From Bacteroidales bacterium (GTDB lineage Bacteria > Bacteroidota > Bacteroidia > Bacteroidales > WCHB1-69), in the NCBI GenBank assembly GCA_012518765.1, contig JAAYRN010000125.1, forward strand, positions 1 to 16,677: a stretch of 16,677 nt of DNA, written 5' to 3'. Shown here piece after piece: positions 6,962 to 14,243 of this stretch. How positions within the stretch are numbered: the first letter of the stretch is position 1; each line of letters opens with the position of its first letter. A program made the position numbers and the translations under genes. The notes beneath the pieces are model-generated. The model was not told the DNA's origin. It did not search any database and was given only the letters and a program-made list of their open reading frames with translations.

Positions 6962-8188
6962 ATGAAAAGAGTAGTAGTTACAGGAATGGGTGTTGTTTCG
7001 CCAATAGGTAATGATATTCAAACTTTTTGGAGTAATTTAAAGCAGGGAAAATGTGGTATTGATGAAATAACATCTTTCCCAATAGGAGACTTCCCAGTTC
7101 GTTTGGCAGGAGAAGTCAAAGATTTTAATCCCGAAGAACATGGCATTGATAGGTCTTTGATTCGAAGAGCAGATCGTTTTACTCATTTTGCCTTAGTCGC
7201 TGCTAAGCAAGCTATGGATGACAGTAAATTAGAAATACATCCCGAACGCTTGGGTGTGTATATTGGCTCAGGAGTTGGAGGAATACATACCTTTCTTTCG
7301 GAGAGTAAAAAGCTATTAGAAAATGGAATGGGATGGGTGTCTCCCTTATTTATTCCCATGATGATATCCAATATTGCAGCTGGAAATGTTGCCATTACTC
7401 ACAAGGCAGAAGGTCCTTGTTTGCCTATAGTAACGGCGTGTGCAACAGGAACTCACTCTATAGGAGAGGCGTATCGTGCTATTAAACACGGTTATGCTGA
7501 TGCCATTATTGCAGGAGGAACAGAAGCATCGGTAACTCCTTTAGCAATAGGAGGTTTTGCAAATGCAAAAGCTCTTTCTCGCAGCACAGACCCACTCAGT
7601 GCATCCATACCCTTTGATATACGCCGACAAGGCTTTGTTTTAAGCGAGGGTGCAGGTGCCTTAATATTAGAAGAATACGAACATGCTAAGGCAAGAAATG
7701 CAAAAATATACGCAGAAGTATGCGGATATGGCAATACGTGCGATGCTTATCATTACACAGCTCCAAAGCCCGAAGCAACAACAGCAGCCCGTGCTATGGA
7801 AATTGCTTTAAAAGAAGCCAATTATATTCCTGAAGACATACTATATATCAATGCACATGGAACAAGTACGCCCCTAAATGACAAAACAGAAACCCTTGCT
7901 ATAAAAATAGCTTTGGGAGAAGAAGATGCACGCAAAACCTTAATTAGCTCAACAAAATCTATGACAGGACACATGTTGGGAGCGGCAGGGGCTATTGAGT
8001 TAATAGCTTCTATACAATCGATTAATGAAAAAATAATTCACCCAACCATTGGGTTGTTAGAACCTGATCCCGAATGCGATTTGGATTATGTGCCTTTAAA
8101 AGCTCGCGAGAAAAATATCACAATAGCTATTTCAAACTCATTGGGTTTTGGAGGACATAATGCTACGGTAGCAATACGTGGTATATAA
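6962..8188 (+). CDS. fabF: Beta-ketoacyl-ACP synthase II (KAS II)
   Basis: Elongating condensing enzyme that joins acyl-ACP with malonyl-ACP in the cytoplasm. It has 408 residues, close to the usual 410-415. The Cys-His-His triad and conserved lysine are present: Cys160 in TACATGTHSIG, His299 in NAHGTSTPLND, Lys332 and His337 in STKSMTGHMLGAAGA. The N-terminal KRVVVTGMGVVSPIG and C-terminal NSLGFGGHNA are canonical. A typical housekeeping fabF sits behind acpP; here it follows KAS III with no carrier-protein gene, so the pair could be a dedicated regulated module. It ends the transcription unit; a terminator follows at 8271. Confidence 0.95.
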   Translation: MKRVVVTGMGVVSPIGNDIQTFWSNLKQGKCGIDEITSFPIGDFPVRLAGEVKDFNPEEHGIDRSLIRRADRFTHFALVAAKQAMDDSKLEIHPERLGVYIGSGVGGIHTFLSESKKLLENGMGWVSPLFIPMMISNIAAGNVAITHKAEGPCLPIVTACATGTHSIGEAYRAIKHGYADAIIAGGTEASVTPLAIGGFANAKALSRSTDPLSASIPFDIRRQGFVLSEGAGALILEEYEHAKARNAKIYAEVCGYGNTCDAYHYTAPKPEATTAARAMEIALKEANYIPEDILYINAHGTSTPLNDKTETLAIKIALGEEDARKTLISSTKSMTGHMLGAAGAIELIASIQSINEKIIHPTIGLLEPDPECDLDYVPLKAREKNITIAISNSLGFGGHNATVAIRGI

Positions 8189-8270
8189 CGATATTAAAAC
8201 GATAAAATTTTCGGTATTATACTAAAGAGAAAATTAGAAAAATAAAAACATATTCATTTGGTTTTTAGTA

Positions 8271-8305
8271 CTTACACTCCGATTCCTTGGGGTGTAAGTT
8301 TTTTT
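8271..8305 (+). terminator. Rho-independent terminator of fabH-fabF
   Basis: CTTACACTCC (8271-8280) pairs with GGGGTGTAAG (8289-8298), 10 bp with one G-T pair and an 8-base loop, followed by seven T residues. It lies 82 bases past the fabF stop; nothing else is recognisable between them. Confidence 0.85.
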
Positions 8306-8410
8306 ATGTCTTTTGCTTCTCTTTTTCCTGACTTCCGCAAATTAACACCCAAAACCAACAAAAAATAATGTTAAAAATGCTTGAAAATCAAAGAAATGAA
8401 TTTTTAATTA

Positions 8411-8448
8411 AAAAAAGTCCACTTTTATAATAAAAAGTGGACTTTTTT
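8411..8448. terminator. Bidirectional terminator between convergent fabF and lipoprotein genes
   Basis: A perfect 16-bp inverted repeat (8411-8426 with 8433-8448), core AGTCCACTTTT, encloses the loop ATAATA. Its outer arms are A6 and T6, so it works as a hairpin plus T tract in either direction. It lies 19 bases past the lipoprotein stop on the minus strand and probably terminates that gene. The 105 bases between this hairpin and the one at 8271 hold nothing recognisable. Confidence 0.85.
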
Positions 8449-8467
8449 GATTGTATAAGGTTGATTT

Positions 8468-9130
8468 TTATTTTATTTTTGTCAGCTTCACTGTATAATA
8501 AAAATCGTTATATCCTGCTTTATATCCATCCATTCTAAATCCTTTGATAGCGTATTTTCCGCTTTCGTCTAATCCGTATTCTATTTCAGAAAACTCCCAT
8601 TCTGCTGTAGGTGGAGTTGACATAAATAAGAATCCACCTTCGTAATCTTCAATAGTAGGTTCTTTGCTTCCGTTGAATGTAACTATTAGGGACTCAATGT
8701 CTGTAAGAATAGTTTTGTCGCCAGTTTCAATGGTCGAAGGTATTTTAATTTGGTTGTATGCATCTCCTTCTACCACTTTTATTTTCCATCCGTCTCCTTG
8801 TGTCATTAAACTTCCGTCAGCTGTATAATAAGCGATGGTGTATCTACCGGCTAATTTTTCAGCTTTAACTTTTACCTCTTTATTTTCGGTAGTGTTACCT
8901 GCTGTAAATGTAGCCATTTGCTCGCCTGCTTTGTTGTAATCTACTCCCGATACAGTTACGGCAGAGCCATCGGAGGCTGTTACAAATGCAAGTACGTCGG
9001 CGTCTGTATCGCCTAAATCAACCATGATGTCGCCTGAAAAATTAAGTGTTACTTTTTCTTCTTGGGTTTCGCAACTTGTGAATGCGAATAAAAATGCAAC
9101 AATCGTTAATGTGAAAATTCCTTTTTTCAT
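8468..9130 (-). CDS. Small lipoprotein, paralogue of the one at 10784
   Basis: Predicted lipoprotein of 220 residues: MKK start, hydrophobic stretch and lipobox FTSC with lipidated Cys20. The acidic ETQEE after the cysteine resembles the surface-export signals described for Bacteroidota lipoproteins. Residues about 36-96 form a core (VDLGDTDADVL, VTVSGVDYNKAGEQ, then an alternating KVKAEKLAGRY strand) that is nearly repeated in the protein at 10784. The pattern, with DYxKAGEQxAxFxAG followed by a beta strand, resembles the small Ig-like (DUF5011/5012-type) domains of Bacteroidota surface proteins; that assignment is inference. The C-terminal 120 residues are rich in aromatic and charged residues and match nothing I recognise. 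Function unknown, possibly surface binding. Monocistronic with a bidirectional terminator behind it. Confidence 0.85.
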   Translation of the reverse strand: MKKGIFTLTIVAFLFAFTSCETQEEKVTLNFSGDIMVDLGDTDADVLAFVTASDGSAVTVSGVDYNKAGEQMATFTAGNTTENKEVKVKAEKLAGRYTIAYYTADGSLMTQGDGWKIKVVEGDAYNQIKIPSTIETGDKTILTDIESLIVTFNGSKEPTIEDYEGGFLFMSTPPTAEWEFSEIEYGLDESGKYAIKGFRMDGYKAGYNDFYYTVKLTKIK

Positions 9131-9175
9131 TTCAATATAATTTTATTTATAGTTAATAATTAGATTTTTATACTG

Positions 9176-9183
9176 CAAAAATA
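9176..9183 (-). promoter_or_regulatory. Predicted -7 element of the minus-strand lipoprotein gene
   Basis: TATTTTTG on the minus strand matches TAnnTTTG and lies 45 bases before the lipoprotein ATG. The -33 region (around 9206-9208) reads CTG rather than TTG. A second minus-strand TACTTTTG at 9248-9241 could be an alternative start further upstream. Confidence 0.45.
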
Positions 9184-9329
9184 AATATATTTTCAATATA
9201 AAAGACAGAAAAAATGAGGTTTTACAAGCTATTTTTCAAACAAAAGTACAAAGAGTTGATTTACAGTTTTTTGATTAAAAGTAGAAATAAAAAAAATAAG
9301 TTTTCGTTCTAATACAAAATATACAAGGT

Positions 9330-9734
9330 ATGAGGTATGTATTTTTAGTGTTGTTTGTAGGAAGTTTGTCTTTTTCTTTTGCTCAAAAAAAGATACTCAC
9401 TAAGACGTGGAAAGTGGTAGAAATTAAAGCGGTACCATTGAATTCAGATAGCATAGAGTTGCCATGGATTGTATTAGATAACAATAAATTAAGTGGTTTC
9501 TCGGCTTGCAATCGCATGATGGGAGAATATAGTTTGGATAGGAAAAAAATAAAATTTCATACCCTTGGAAGCACCAAAATGCTTTGTATGGATGCGGCAA
9601 ACACGGTAGAAAGACAATTTTTTGACGCACTTGAAAAGGCTACACGCTGGAAAATAAAAAGAAAAAAACTTTATATGTTTGATGAAAATTCAACTTGTAT
9701 TTTAAAATTCAAATCACATAATTCAGAAAAATGA
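9330..9734 (+). CDS. Secreted META-domain protein (HslJ-like)
   Basis: Protein of 134 residues with a signal peptide (1-18, ending FSFA before QKK) and then a META domain. Evidence is the opening LTKTWKVVEI, the SGFSACNRMMGEYSL segment (55-69) equivalent to the family's G-x-x-x-CN motif, GSTKMLCMDA (80-89) and the late FxALEKATRWK helix (98-108). The family includes E. coli HslJ, an envelope protein linked to novobiocin resistance; the activity is not defined. Cys60 and Cys86 are at the usual META positions, and Cys123 is an additional cysteine. No clear promoter is visible in the upstream 199 bases. Its stop overlaps the start of the next gene by 4 bases (ATGA), so the two are translationally coupled. 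Confidence 0.85.
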   Translation: MRYVFLVLFVGSLSFSFAQKKILTKTWKVVEIKAVPLNSDSIELPWIVLDNNKLSGFSACNRMMGEYSLDRKKIKFHTLGSTKMLCMDAANTVERQFFDALEKATRWKIKRKKLYMFDENSTCILKFKSHNSEK

Positions 9735-10078
9735 AACCTTTAAAATCCTTAGGTATAATATCGCGTTGGTTTTTGAGAACCAGTATTTTATTGTTTGTAA
9801 TTGCTTTGTTTTTTCCCATAGCAAAGCAAATTAATTTTAACCATTTAAGCGTATATGTGTTGTTAGCTTTTATTTATTGCTTATTTGGTATATTGTTGTT
9901 TATAGGAGGTTTTCATAAAAATTCATCTTTGACCGTGATTTCGTCTTTGATAGTATTTTTAATCTCTGTTTATTTTATAGTATCCAATTATGGGGGTTCT
10001 ATTTTAGATTTTAAATTTATTATTTATATGTTTCCTTTGTCTATTTCGTTGTTTTTTATGGCAAATGGAAACAATTAA
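9731..10078 (+). CDS. Small four-helix membrane protein, unknown function
   Basis: I do not recognise this 115-residue protein. It is strongly hydrophobic, with four predicted membrane helices at about 17-32, 40-60, 66-84 and 94-110, short loops and a basic N-terminus (KPLKSLGIISRW) that suggests the N-terminal end stays in the cytoplasm. It overlaps the META-domain gene by 4 bases and purN follows after 9 bases, so it is the middle gene of a compact three-gene unit. Coupling with a secreted META protein hints at an envelope role, but nothing in the sequence defines one. Confidence 0.75.
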   Translation: MKPLKSLGIISRWFLRTSILLFVIALFFPIAKQINFNHLSVYVLLAFIYCLFGILLFIGGFHKNSSLTVISSLIVFLISVYFIVSNYGGSILDFKFIIYMFPLSISLFFMANGNN

Positions 10079-10087
10079 AATGGATAT

Positions 10088-10663
10088 ATGAAAAAAATAG
10101 TTGTTTTTGCTTCGGGAAGTGGTACTAATTTTCAGAACATAGCAAATTATTTTGACAAAAAACAAACAGCTAAAATCGAATTGTTGATTTCCAACAAAGC
10201 GGATGCATACGCATTGGAAAGAGCAAAGAAAATGAACATTTCTACCTTGCTTATCGATAGAGAAATGCTTTATAAGTCCGAAAATGTGCTAAATATCCTA
10301 AGGGAAATTAATCCAGACCTACTAATTTTGGCAGGTTTTTTATGGTTAATACCCGAAAATATCATAGAGGCATTTCCTCAAAAAATAGTGAATATTCATC
10401 CCGCTCTTTTACCAAAATATGGAGGAAAAGGAATGTATGGCATGCAGGTACATAAAGCCGTTGTAGCAAACAAGGAAACCGAAACAGGAATTTCAATTCA
10501 TTATGTAACAAAAGAATACGACAAAGGAGATTTGATTTTTCAAGCAACATGTGAAGTCTTGCCTAAGGACTCGCCCGAAACAATTGCCGAAAAAGTACAT
10601 AGCTTAGAGTATGAGTTTTTCCCAAAAATAATTGAAAAGTTACTACTCGAAATCGAAACATAA
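10088..10663 (+). CDS. purN: Phosphoribosylglycinamide formyltransferase
   Basis: Transfers a formyl group from 10-formyltetrahydrofolate to GAR, the third step of purine synthesis. The 191-residue protein has the GAR phosphate loop ASGSGTNFQNI (8-18), the catalytic set Asn103 and His105 in NIHPALLPKYGGKG, and Asp145 in the YDKGDLI segment; these correspond to Asn106, His108 and Asp144 of E. coli PurN. The GKGMYGMQVH stretch is the form I associate with Bacteroidota. It follows the membrane-protein gene by 9 bases and is likely co-transcribed with it. No strong terminator is seen behind it, only an AT run (10670-10687) before the next promoter. Confidence 0.96.
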   Translation: MKKIVVFASGSGTNFQNIANYFDKKQTAKIELLISNKADAYALERAKKMNISTLLIDREMLYKSENVLNILREINPDLLILAGFLWLIPENIIEAFPQKIVNIHPALLPKYGGKGMYGMQVHKAVVANKETETGISIHYVTKEYDKGDLIFQATCEVLPKDSPETIAEKVHSLEYEFFPKIIEKLLLEIET

Positions 10664-10703
10664 AACAATTATATTATATATATATAGTGAAAAAAGAAAA
10701 AAC

Positions 10704-10736
10704 TTGTGTTTTATATCGTAAAAAGATATACTTTTG
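10704..10736 (+). promoter_or_regulatory. Bacteroidota-type promoter of the second lipoprotein gene
   Basis: TTG (10704-10706), a 22-base spacer and TACTTTTG (10729-10736) form a good consensus match. An alternating TA run lies just upstream. The predicted leader of about 40 bases is almost pure A and T, favouring efficient translation without a Shine-Dalgarno site. Confidence 0.7.
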
Positions 10737-10783
10737 CAAAAAAATAAATTAAAAGCAAAATAATAAATTAAAAATTTAAAAGA

Positions 10784-11368
10784 ATGAAGAAAAGTATTTT
10801 ATCATTAACAGCAGTAGCTGTATTAGGTTTTTTCATGACCTCATGTAATCCTGACGTATTAATCACAGGAACAGAAAACATAGTAGTTGATTTAGGTGCT
10901 ACAGACGCTGACGTTTTAGAAGGTGTTGAAGCTTCTAACGGAAAAGAAGTAACTGTTTCGGGTATTGATTACGACAAAGCAGGCGAACAAACAGCTATAT
11001 TTGAGGCTGGAGAAGACATTAAAGAAGACGTAGTAAAAATCAAAACCGACAAATTAACCGGTGAGTATGAGTGTACTATAGGAAGCGATCTTTTCGATTC
11101 AAAAGTAACACAATCCGCTACTGTATTTAACAAAATATTGATAGACGGTTATTTAGAGTCAGGAAAATTAGAAGCTATTTGTAACGGAGATGTTATAACA
11201 CTTGATGAAATTAATTTAGTGGACGAAGATGATGTTAAAGGAACGTTAACTGGAGAAGGAACTTTTGAAAAAGAAGGAGACGTTTACCAAGTAAAATCAA
11301 TCACTGTTGTTATTACATGGGAAGATGGTGAAGAAACTACAGATGAAGTTAACTTCAAAAAACTGTAA
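10784..11368 (+). CDS. Small acidic lipoprotein, paralogue of the one at 8468-9130
   Basis: Predicted lipoprotein of 194 residues with MKK start, hydrophobic stretch and lipobox MTSC with Cys21. Residues about 34-95 (VDLGATDADVL, VTVSGIDYDKAGEQ, KIKTDKLTGEY) align without gaps over most of their length to the minus-strand lipoprotein at 8468, so the two share a duplication origin. After residue 96 they no longer resemble each other: this protein continues as a very acidic, probably beta-rich segment ending WEDGEETTDEVNFKKL. The residues after the cysteine (NPDVL) are less acidic than in the paralogue, so the two may differ in localisation. Function is unknown. It has its own promoter and a strong terminator and seems monocistronic. 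Confidence 0.85.
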   Translation: MKKSILSLTAVAVLGFFMTSCNPDVLITGTENIVVDLGATDADVLEGVEASNGKEVTVSGIDYDKAGEQTAIFEAGEDIKEDVVKIKTDKLTGEYECTIGSDLFDSKVTQSATVFNKILIDGYLESGKLEAICNGDVITLDEINLVDEDDVKGTLTGEGTFEKEGDVYQVKSITVVITWEDGEETTDEVNFKKL

Positions 11369-11392
11369 TTATAGCTTTAGTAAATAAAAGAG

Positions 11393-11428
11393 AAAAGAGA
11401 GATTGATAATTCAATCTCTCTTTTTTTT
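11393..11428 (+). terminator. Rho-independent terminator of the second lipoprotein gene
   Basis: AAAAGAGAGATTGA (11393-11406) and TCAATCTCTCTTTT (11411-11424) form a perfect 14-bp stem with a TAAT loop, continuing into a run of eight T residues (11421-11428). It lies 24 bases past the stop codon. Confidence 0.9.
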
Positions 11429-11489
11429 GTATATAAGTATCATATTTTGCTATAATTTACGTTTTAAAAGTTGAACTCAGTAAAATTTT

Positions 11490-12932
11490 ATGAGGAAAAA
11501 ATTTATAATCAATATCATTATCCTTATAGGACTTAATCTGCTTATTAAGCCTTTTTGGATTTTTGGTATTGATAGAACGGTGCAAAATACAGTAGATGCT
11601 CAAACCTTTGGCATGTATTTTACCTTGTTTAATTTTACTTTTCTCTTCAATATACTGTTAGATATGGGTATTACCAATTTCAACAATCGCAGCGTAGCCC
11701 GACAAAGCGATTTTTTGAAAGAAAGTTTTTCCCGTATACTATCATTGAAAGTATTGCTATTTGTTTTTTATGTTGTACTTATGTTGTTGATAGGTATTGT
11801 AATAGGATACAACCGCATGCAAATAGAAATGCTAATTCCTTTGTTATTTAATCAATTTTTGGCTGGACTTATTCTTTACTTACGTTCAAATATTTCGGGT
11901 TTATTAATGTTTAAAACCGATAGTTTTCTGTCCGTTATTGATAGGGTAATTATGATAGTTTTTTGTAGCATACTCTTGTGGGGGAATGTTACTAATCAGC
12001 CTTTTCAGATTACTTGGTTTATTTATATTCAAACCTTTTCTTATTTGCTAACAGCTTTATTAGCACTGAGTGTAGTTATTCGTAAATTGGCTTTTGTGAA
12101 ACCTCTTTTCGATTTCCCATTTTTTAAAACTATTTTCAAACAAAGCCTTCCTTTTGCAATCTTACATCTTTTTACAAGTTTCCATAATCGCATAGATGCG
12201 GTATTAATGGAGCGTATACTTCCCCCTCAAATCGGAGCTGAACAAGTAGGAGTTTACGCCTCTGCGTTTCGTTTGTTAGACGCTGGAATAATCATAGCAT
12301 ACTTAATGTCGGTAATCTGTATGCCTTTGTTTTCCAATATGATTGCTAATAAACAAAAAGTAAACGAAATAGTACGCACTTCATTTATCCTCCTGTTTAT
12401 TTACGGAGCAACCATAGCCATTGCTTCTTTCTTTTACAGCCATGAATTAATGGATTTGTTGTATGTCAATCATATAGGAGCATCTCCCGATGTATATAAA
12501 ATATTAATGCTTAGTATTTTCCCTTTGGTACTTACCTATGTATTTGGTTCGTTATTGACCGCCAATGGAAATTTAAAACAATTGAATATCATTGCTATAT
12601 CAGCAGTTTGTATCAATGTTACTTTAAATTTAATACTTATCCCAATACATGGAGCCAAAGGTTCGGCAATTGCAAGCCTTGTTACACATTCTTTTATTAT
12701 TAGTCTGGAAGTTTATTTAGCCATTAAAATTTTTGAATTTAAAATAGAAACTATGTTTGTTGTTAAACTCCTGATTTTTGTAATGGGAGTTATAGCCTGC
12801 AATGTGATTAGCAAATACATTCCTTTTGATTGGAAATTTAATTTTATAGCCATGCTGGTTGGTACACTTTTGTTTGTTTTTATATCTCGTTTAATCAAAA
12901 TCAGCGAAGTGATGGCTTTATTTAAACAATAA
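11490..12932 (+). CDS. Polysaccharide flippase (Wzx/MATE-like)
   Basis: Integral membrane protein of 480 residues, hydrophobic throughout with about 12-14 predicted helices and polar breaks such as DRTVQNTVDAQTFGMYF near the N-terminus and NNRSVARQSDFLKESFSR (about 65-82). This layout and length match the oligosaccharide flippase (Wzx-like) branch of the MOP exporter superfamily, which moves lipid-linked glycans across the inner membrane. Charged segments such as HNRIDAVLMERILPP (about 232-246) fit a substrate cavity. No glycosyltransferase, polymerase or sugar-nucleotide gene lies beside it, so it is an orphan here and its glycan is unknown. The family call is from hydropathy and general resemblance; the substrate is open. 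Confidence 0.85.
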   Translation: MRKKFIINIIILIGLNLLIKPFWIFGIDRTVQNTVDAQTFGMYFTLFNFTFLFNILLDMGITNFNNRSVARQSDFLKESFSRILSLKVLLFVFYVVLMLLIGIVIGYNRMQIEMLIPLLFNQFLAGLILYLRSNISGLLMFKTDSFLSVIDRVIMIVFCSILLWGNVTNQPFQITWFIYIQTFSYLLTALLALSVVIRKLAFVKPLFDFPFFKTIFKQSLPFAILHLFTSFHNRIDAVLMERILPPQIGAEQVGVYASAFRLLDAGIIIAYLMSVICMPLFSNMIANKQKVNEIVRTSFILLFIYGATIAIASFFYSHELMDLLYVNHIGASPDVYKILMLSIFPLVLTYVFGSLLTANGNLKQLNIIAISAVCINVTLNLILIPIHGAKGSAIASLVTHSFIISLEVYLAIKIFEFKIETMFVVKLLIFVMGVIACNVISKYIPFDWKFNFIAMLVGTLLFVFISRLIKISEVMALFKQ

Positions 12933-13025
12933 TACCCTGAAAACAGCTTAAAAAAAAGATATATTGCTTCGTATGTTGGTCTATTTCTGTTAGTAACATT
13001 TTTTTGTTATAAAATCTATTTTATT

Positions 13026-13058
13026 TTGCCTATAAGTACCAAAAAAATTATATTTTTG
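13026..13058 (+). promoter_or_regulatory. Bacteroidota-type promoter of the exbB-exbD-tonB-folC operon
   Basis: TTG (13026-13028), a 22-base spacer and TATTTTTG (13051-13058) match the consensus. The ATG of the exbB-like gene is 24 bases downstream. The 93 bases between the flippase stop and this element hold only a weak TAACA/TGTTA hairpin. Confidence 0.75.
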
Positions 13059-13082
13059 TATTGAAATTAAAACTTTAAAAAT

Positions 13083-13793
13083 ATGTTGTTATCCATTCTT
13101 TTACAAACAGAAGCCATTACCGAAAACACATTACAAGCGGTAGAAAATGTAATTCCACATGAAGAAAAATTAAACCTTTGGTCTTTATTATTTGCTTCGG
13201 GAACCATAGGAATAACCATTCCCTTGATTATTTTTATGGGAATTATCATTTATATTTTTGTAGAACGGTATTTGACCCTAAAAAATGTACTGCGAGACGA
13301 TTCCGTGTTTATGAATAATATACGAGATTTTATTATCAATGATCGTTTAGATTCGGCTACTTCTTTGTGTAAAAACACCAATACACCTTTAGCCCGAATG
13401 ATAGAAAAAGGACTTTCTCGCTTAGGAAAACCATTAAACGATATTAACGAAGCCATCAATAATACGGGACAATTGGAAGTGGCACGTTTAGAAAAAGGAT
13501 TAAACCTCATGGCTACCTTGGCTTCTTTGTCGCCTATGTTGGGGTTTTTAGGAACGGTAGCGGGTATGATTGTCGCTTTCCATAGCATGGCAAATAGCGG
13601 TAACAACTTAGAAATAGCCGACTTAGCAAGCGGAATTTACACTGCTCTTATTACCACAGCAAGTGGATTAGTAGTAGGAATTTTTGGATACTTATTTTAT
13701 AATATATTGGTAGCCAGAGTGAGCAGAGTAGTTGTGCTGCTTGAAGGAAAAGCCACAGAGTTTATGGATTTATTACACGAACCTGTTAAATAA
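13083..13793 (+). CDS. exbB: ExbB/TolQ/MotA-family proton channel subunit
   Basis: Inner-membrane protein of 236 residues that forms the pentameric proton channel powering a TonB- or Tol-type transducer. It has three membrane helices, about 40-60, 145-167 and 186-208, with the large cytoplasmic loop between the first and second. The family signature is LATLASLSPMLGFLGTVAGM (146-162 region), and TTASGLVVGIFGY forms the third helix. The preceding 39 residues are a periplasmic, amphipathic extension common in Bacteroidota members. It is the first gene of the operon, followed after 10 bases by the ExbD gene. TolQ and ExbB cannot be separated with certainty here; the absence of tolB and pal beside it favours ExbB. 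Confidence 0.92.
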   Translation: MLLSILLQTEAITENTLQAVENVIPHEEKLNLWSLLFASGTIGITIPLIIFMGIIIYIFVERYLTLKNVLRDDSVFMNNIRDFIINDRLDSATSLCKNTNTPLARMIEKGLSRLGKPLNDINEAINNTGQLEVARLEKGLNLMATLASLSPMLGFLGTVAGMIVAFHSMANSGNNLEIADLASGIYTALITTASGLVVGIFGYLFYNILVARVSRVVVLLEGKATEFMDLLHEPVK

Positions 13794-13803
13794 CCAATTT
13801 ATT

Positions 13804-14235
13804 ATGAGATTAAAAACGCAAAATAAACGTATTTCGGATTTCAATATCTCCACACAAGCAGATATGGTTTTTTTGTTGTTGATATTTTTTATGATAACAT
13901 CAACCATGGTAAGTCCTAATGCAATCAAACTGCTACTGCCTCAAAGTACAAGCAAGGTAATGGCAAGACAAAATTTTGAAGTATACATAGACGAAAATTT
14001 AGAATATGCCATCAAAGAAGGTAAAGACCTGATGGCGGTAGATGAAACCTTATTAGCAGCAGCTGTAGAAGAACGTTTAATCAAATACGAAGACGAAGCT
14101 ACCGTAGTTGTACGTGCTGACAGAACTGTTCCGGTTCAAAATATTGTTTACGTGATTGATGCCGTAAATGCTGTTAACGATAAATATGCCCGAAAATACA
14201 AAGTTATTTTAGCTACTGCTGTCAAAGACAAATAA
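13804..14235 (+). CDS. exbD: ExbD/TolR-family biopolymer transport protein
   Basis: Partner of the ExbB channel, 143 residues. It has a short basic cytoplasmic start (MRLKTQNKR), a single membrane helix with the proton-carrying Asp20 in ADMVFLLLIFFM (19-30), and a periplasmic domain to the end. I choose the ATG at 13804; the frame is open from 13732, but the extra 24 residues overlap exbB and are unlike the family. The usual hydrophobic residues before the aspartate are replaced by STQAD, a variant form, but the aspartate itself is present. It lies between exbB and the TonB-like gene with gaps of 10 and 8 bases. Confidence 0.92.
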   Translation: MRLKTQNKRISDFNISTQADMVFLLLIFFMITSTMVSPNAIKLLLPQSTSKVMARQNFEVYIDENLEYAIKEGKDLMAVDETLLAAAVEERLIKYEDEATVVVRADRTVPVQNIVYVIDAVNAVNDKYARKYKVILATAVKDK

Positions 14236-14243
14236 ATATTAGT

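Noticed and set aside
10670..10687. TA-repeat as an origin or recombination site
   Set aside because: It is a short AT run just upstream of a promoter with no DnaA boxes or att-like repeats nearby.
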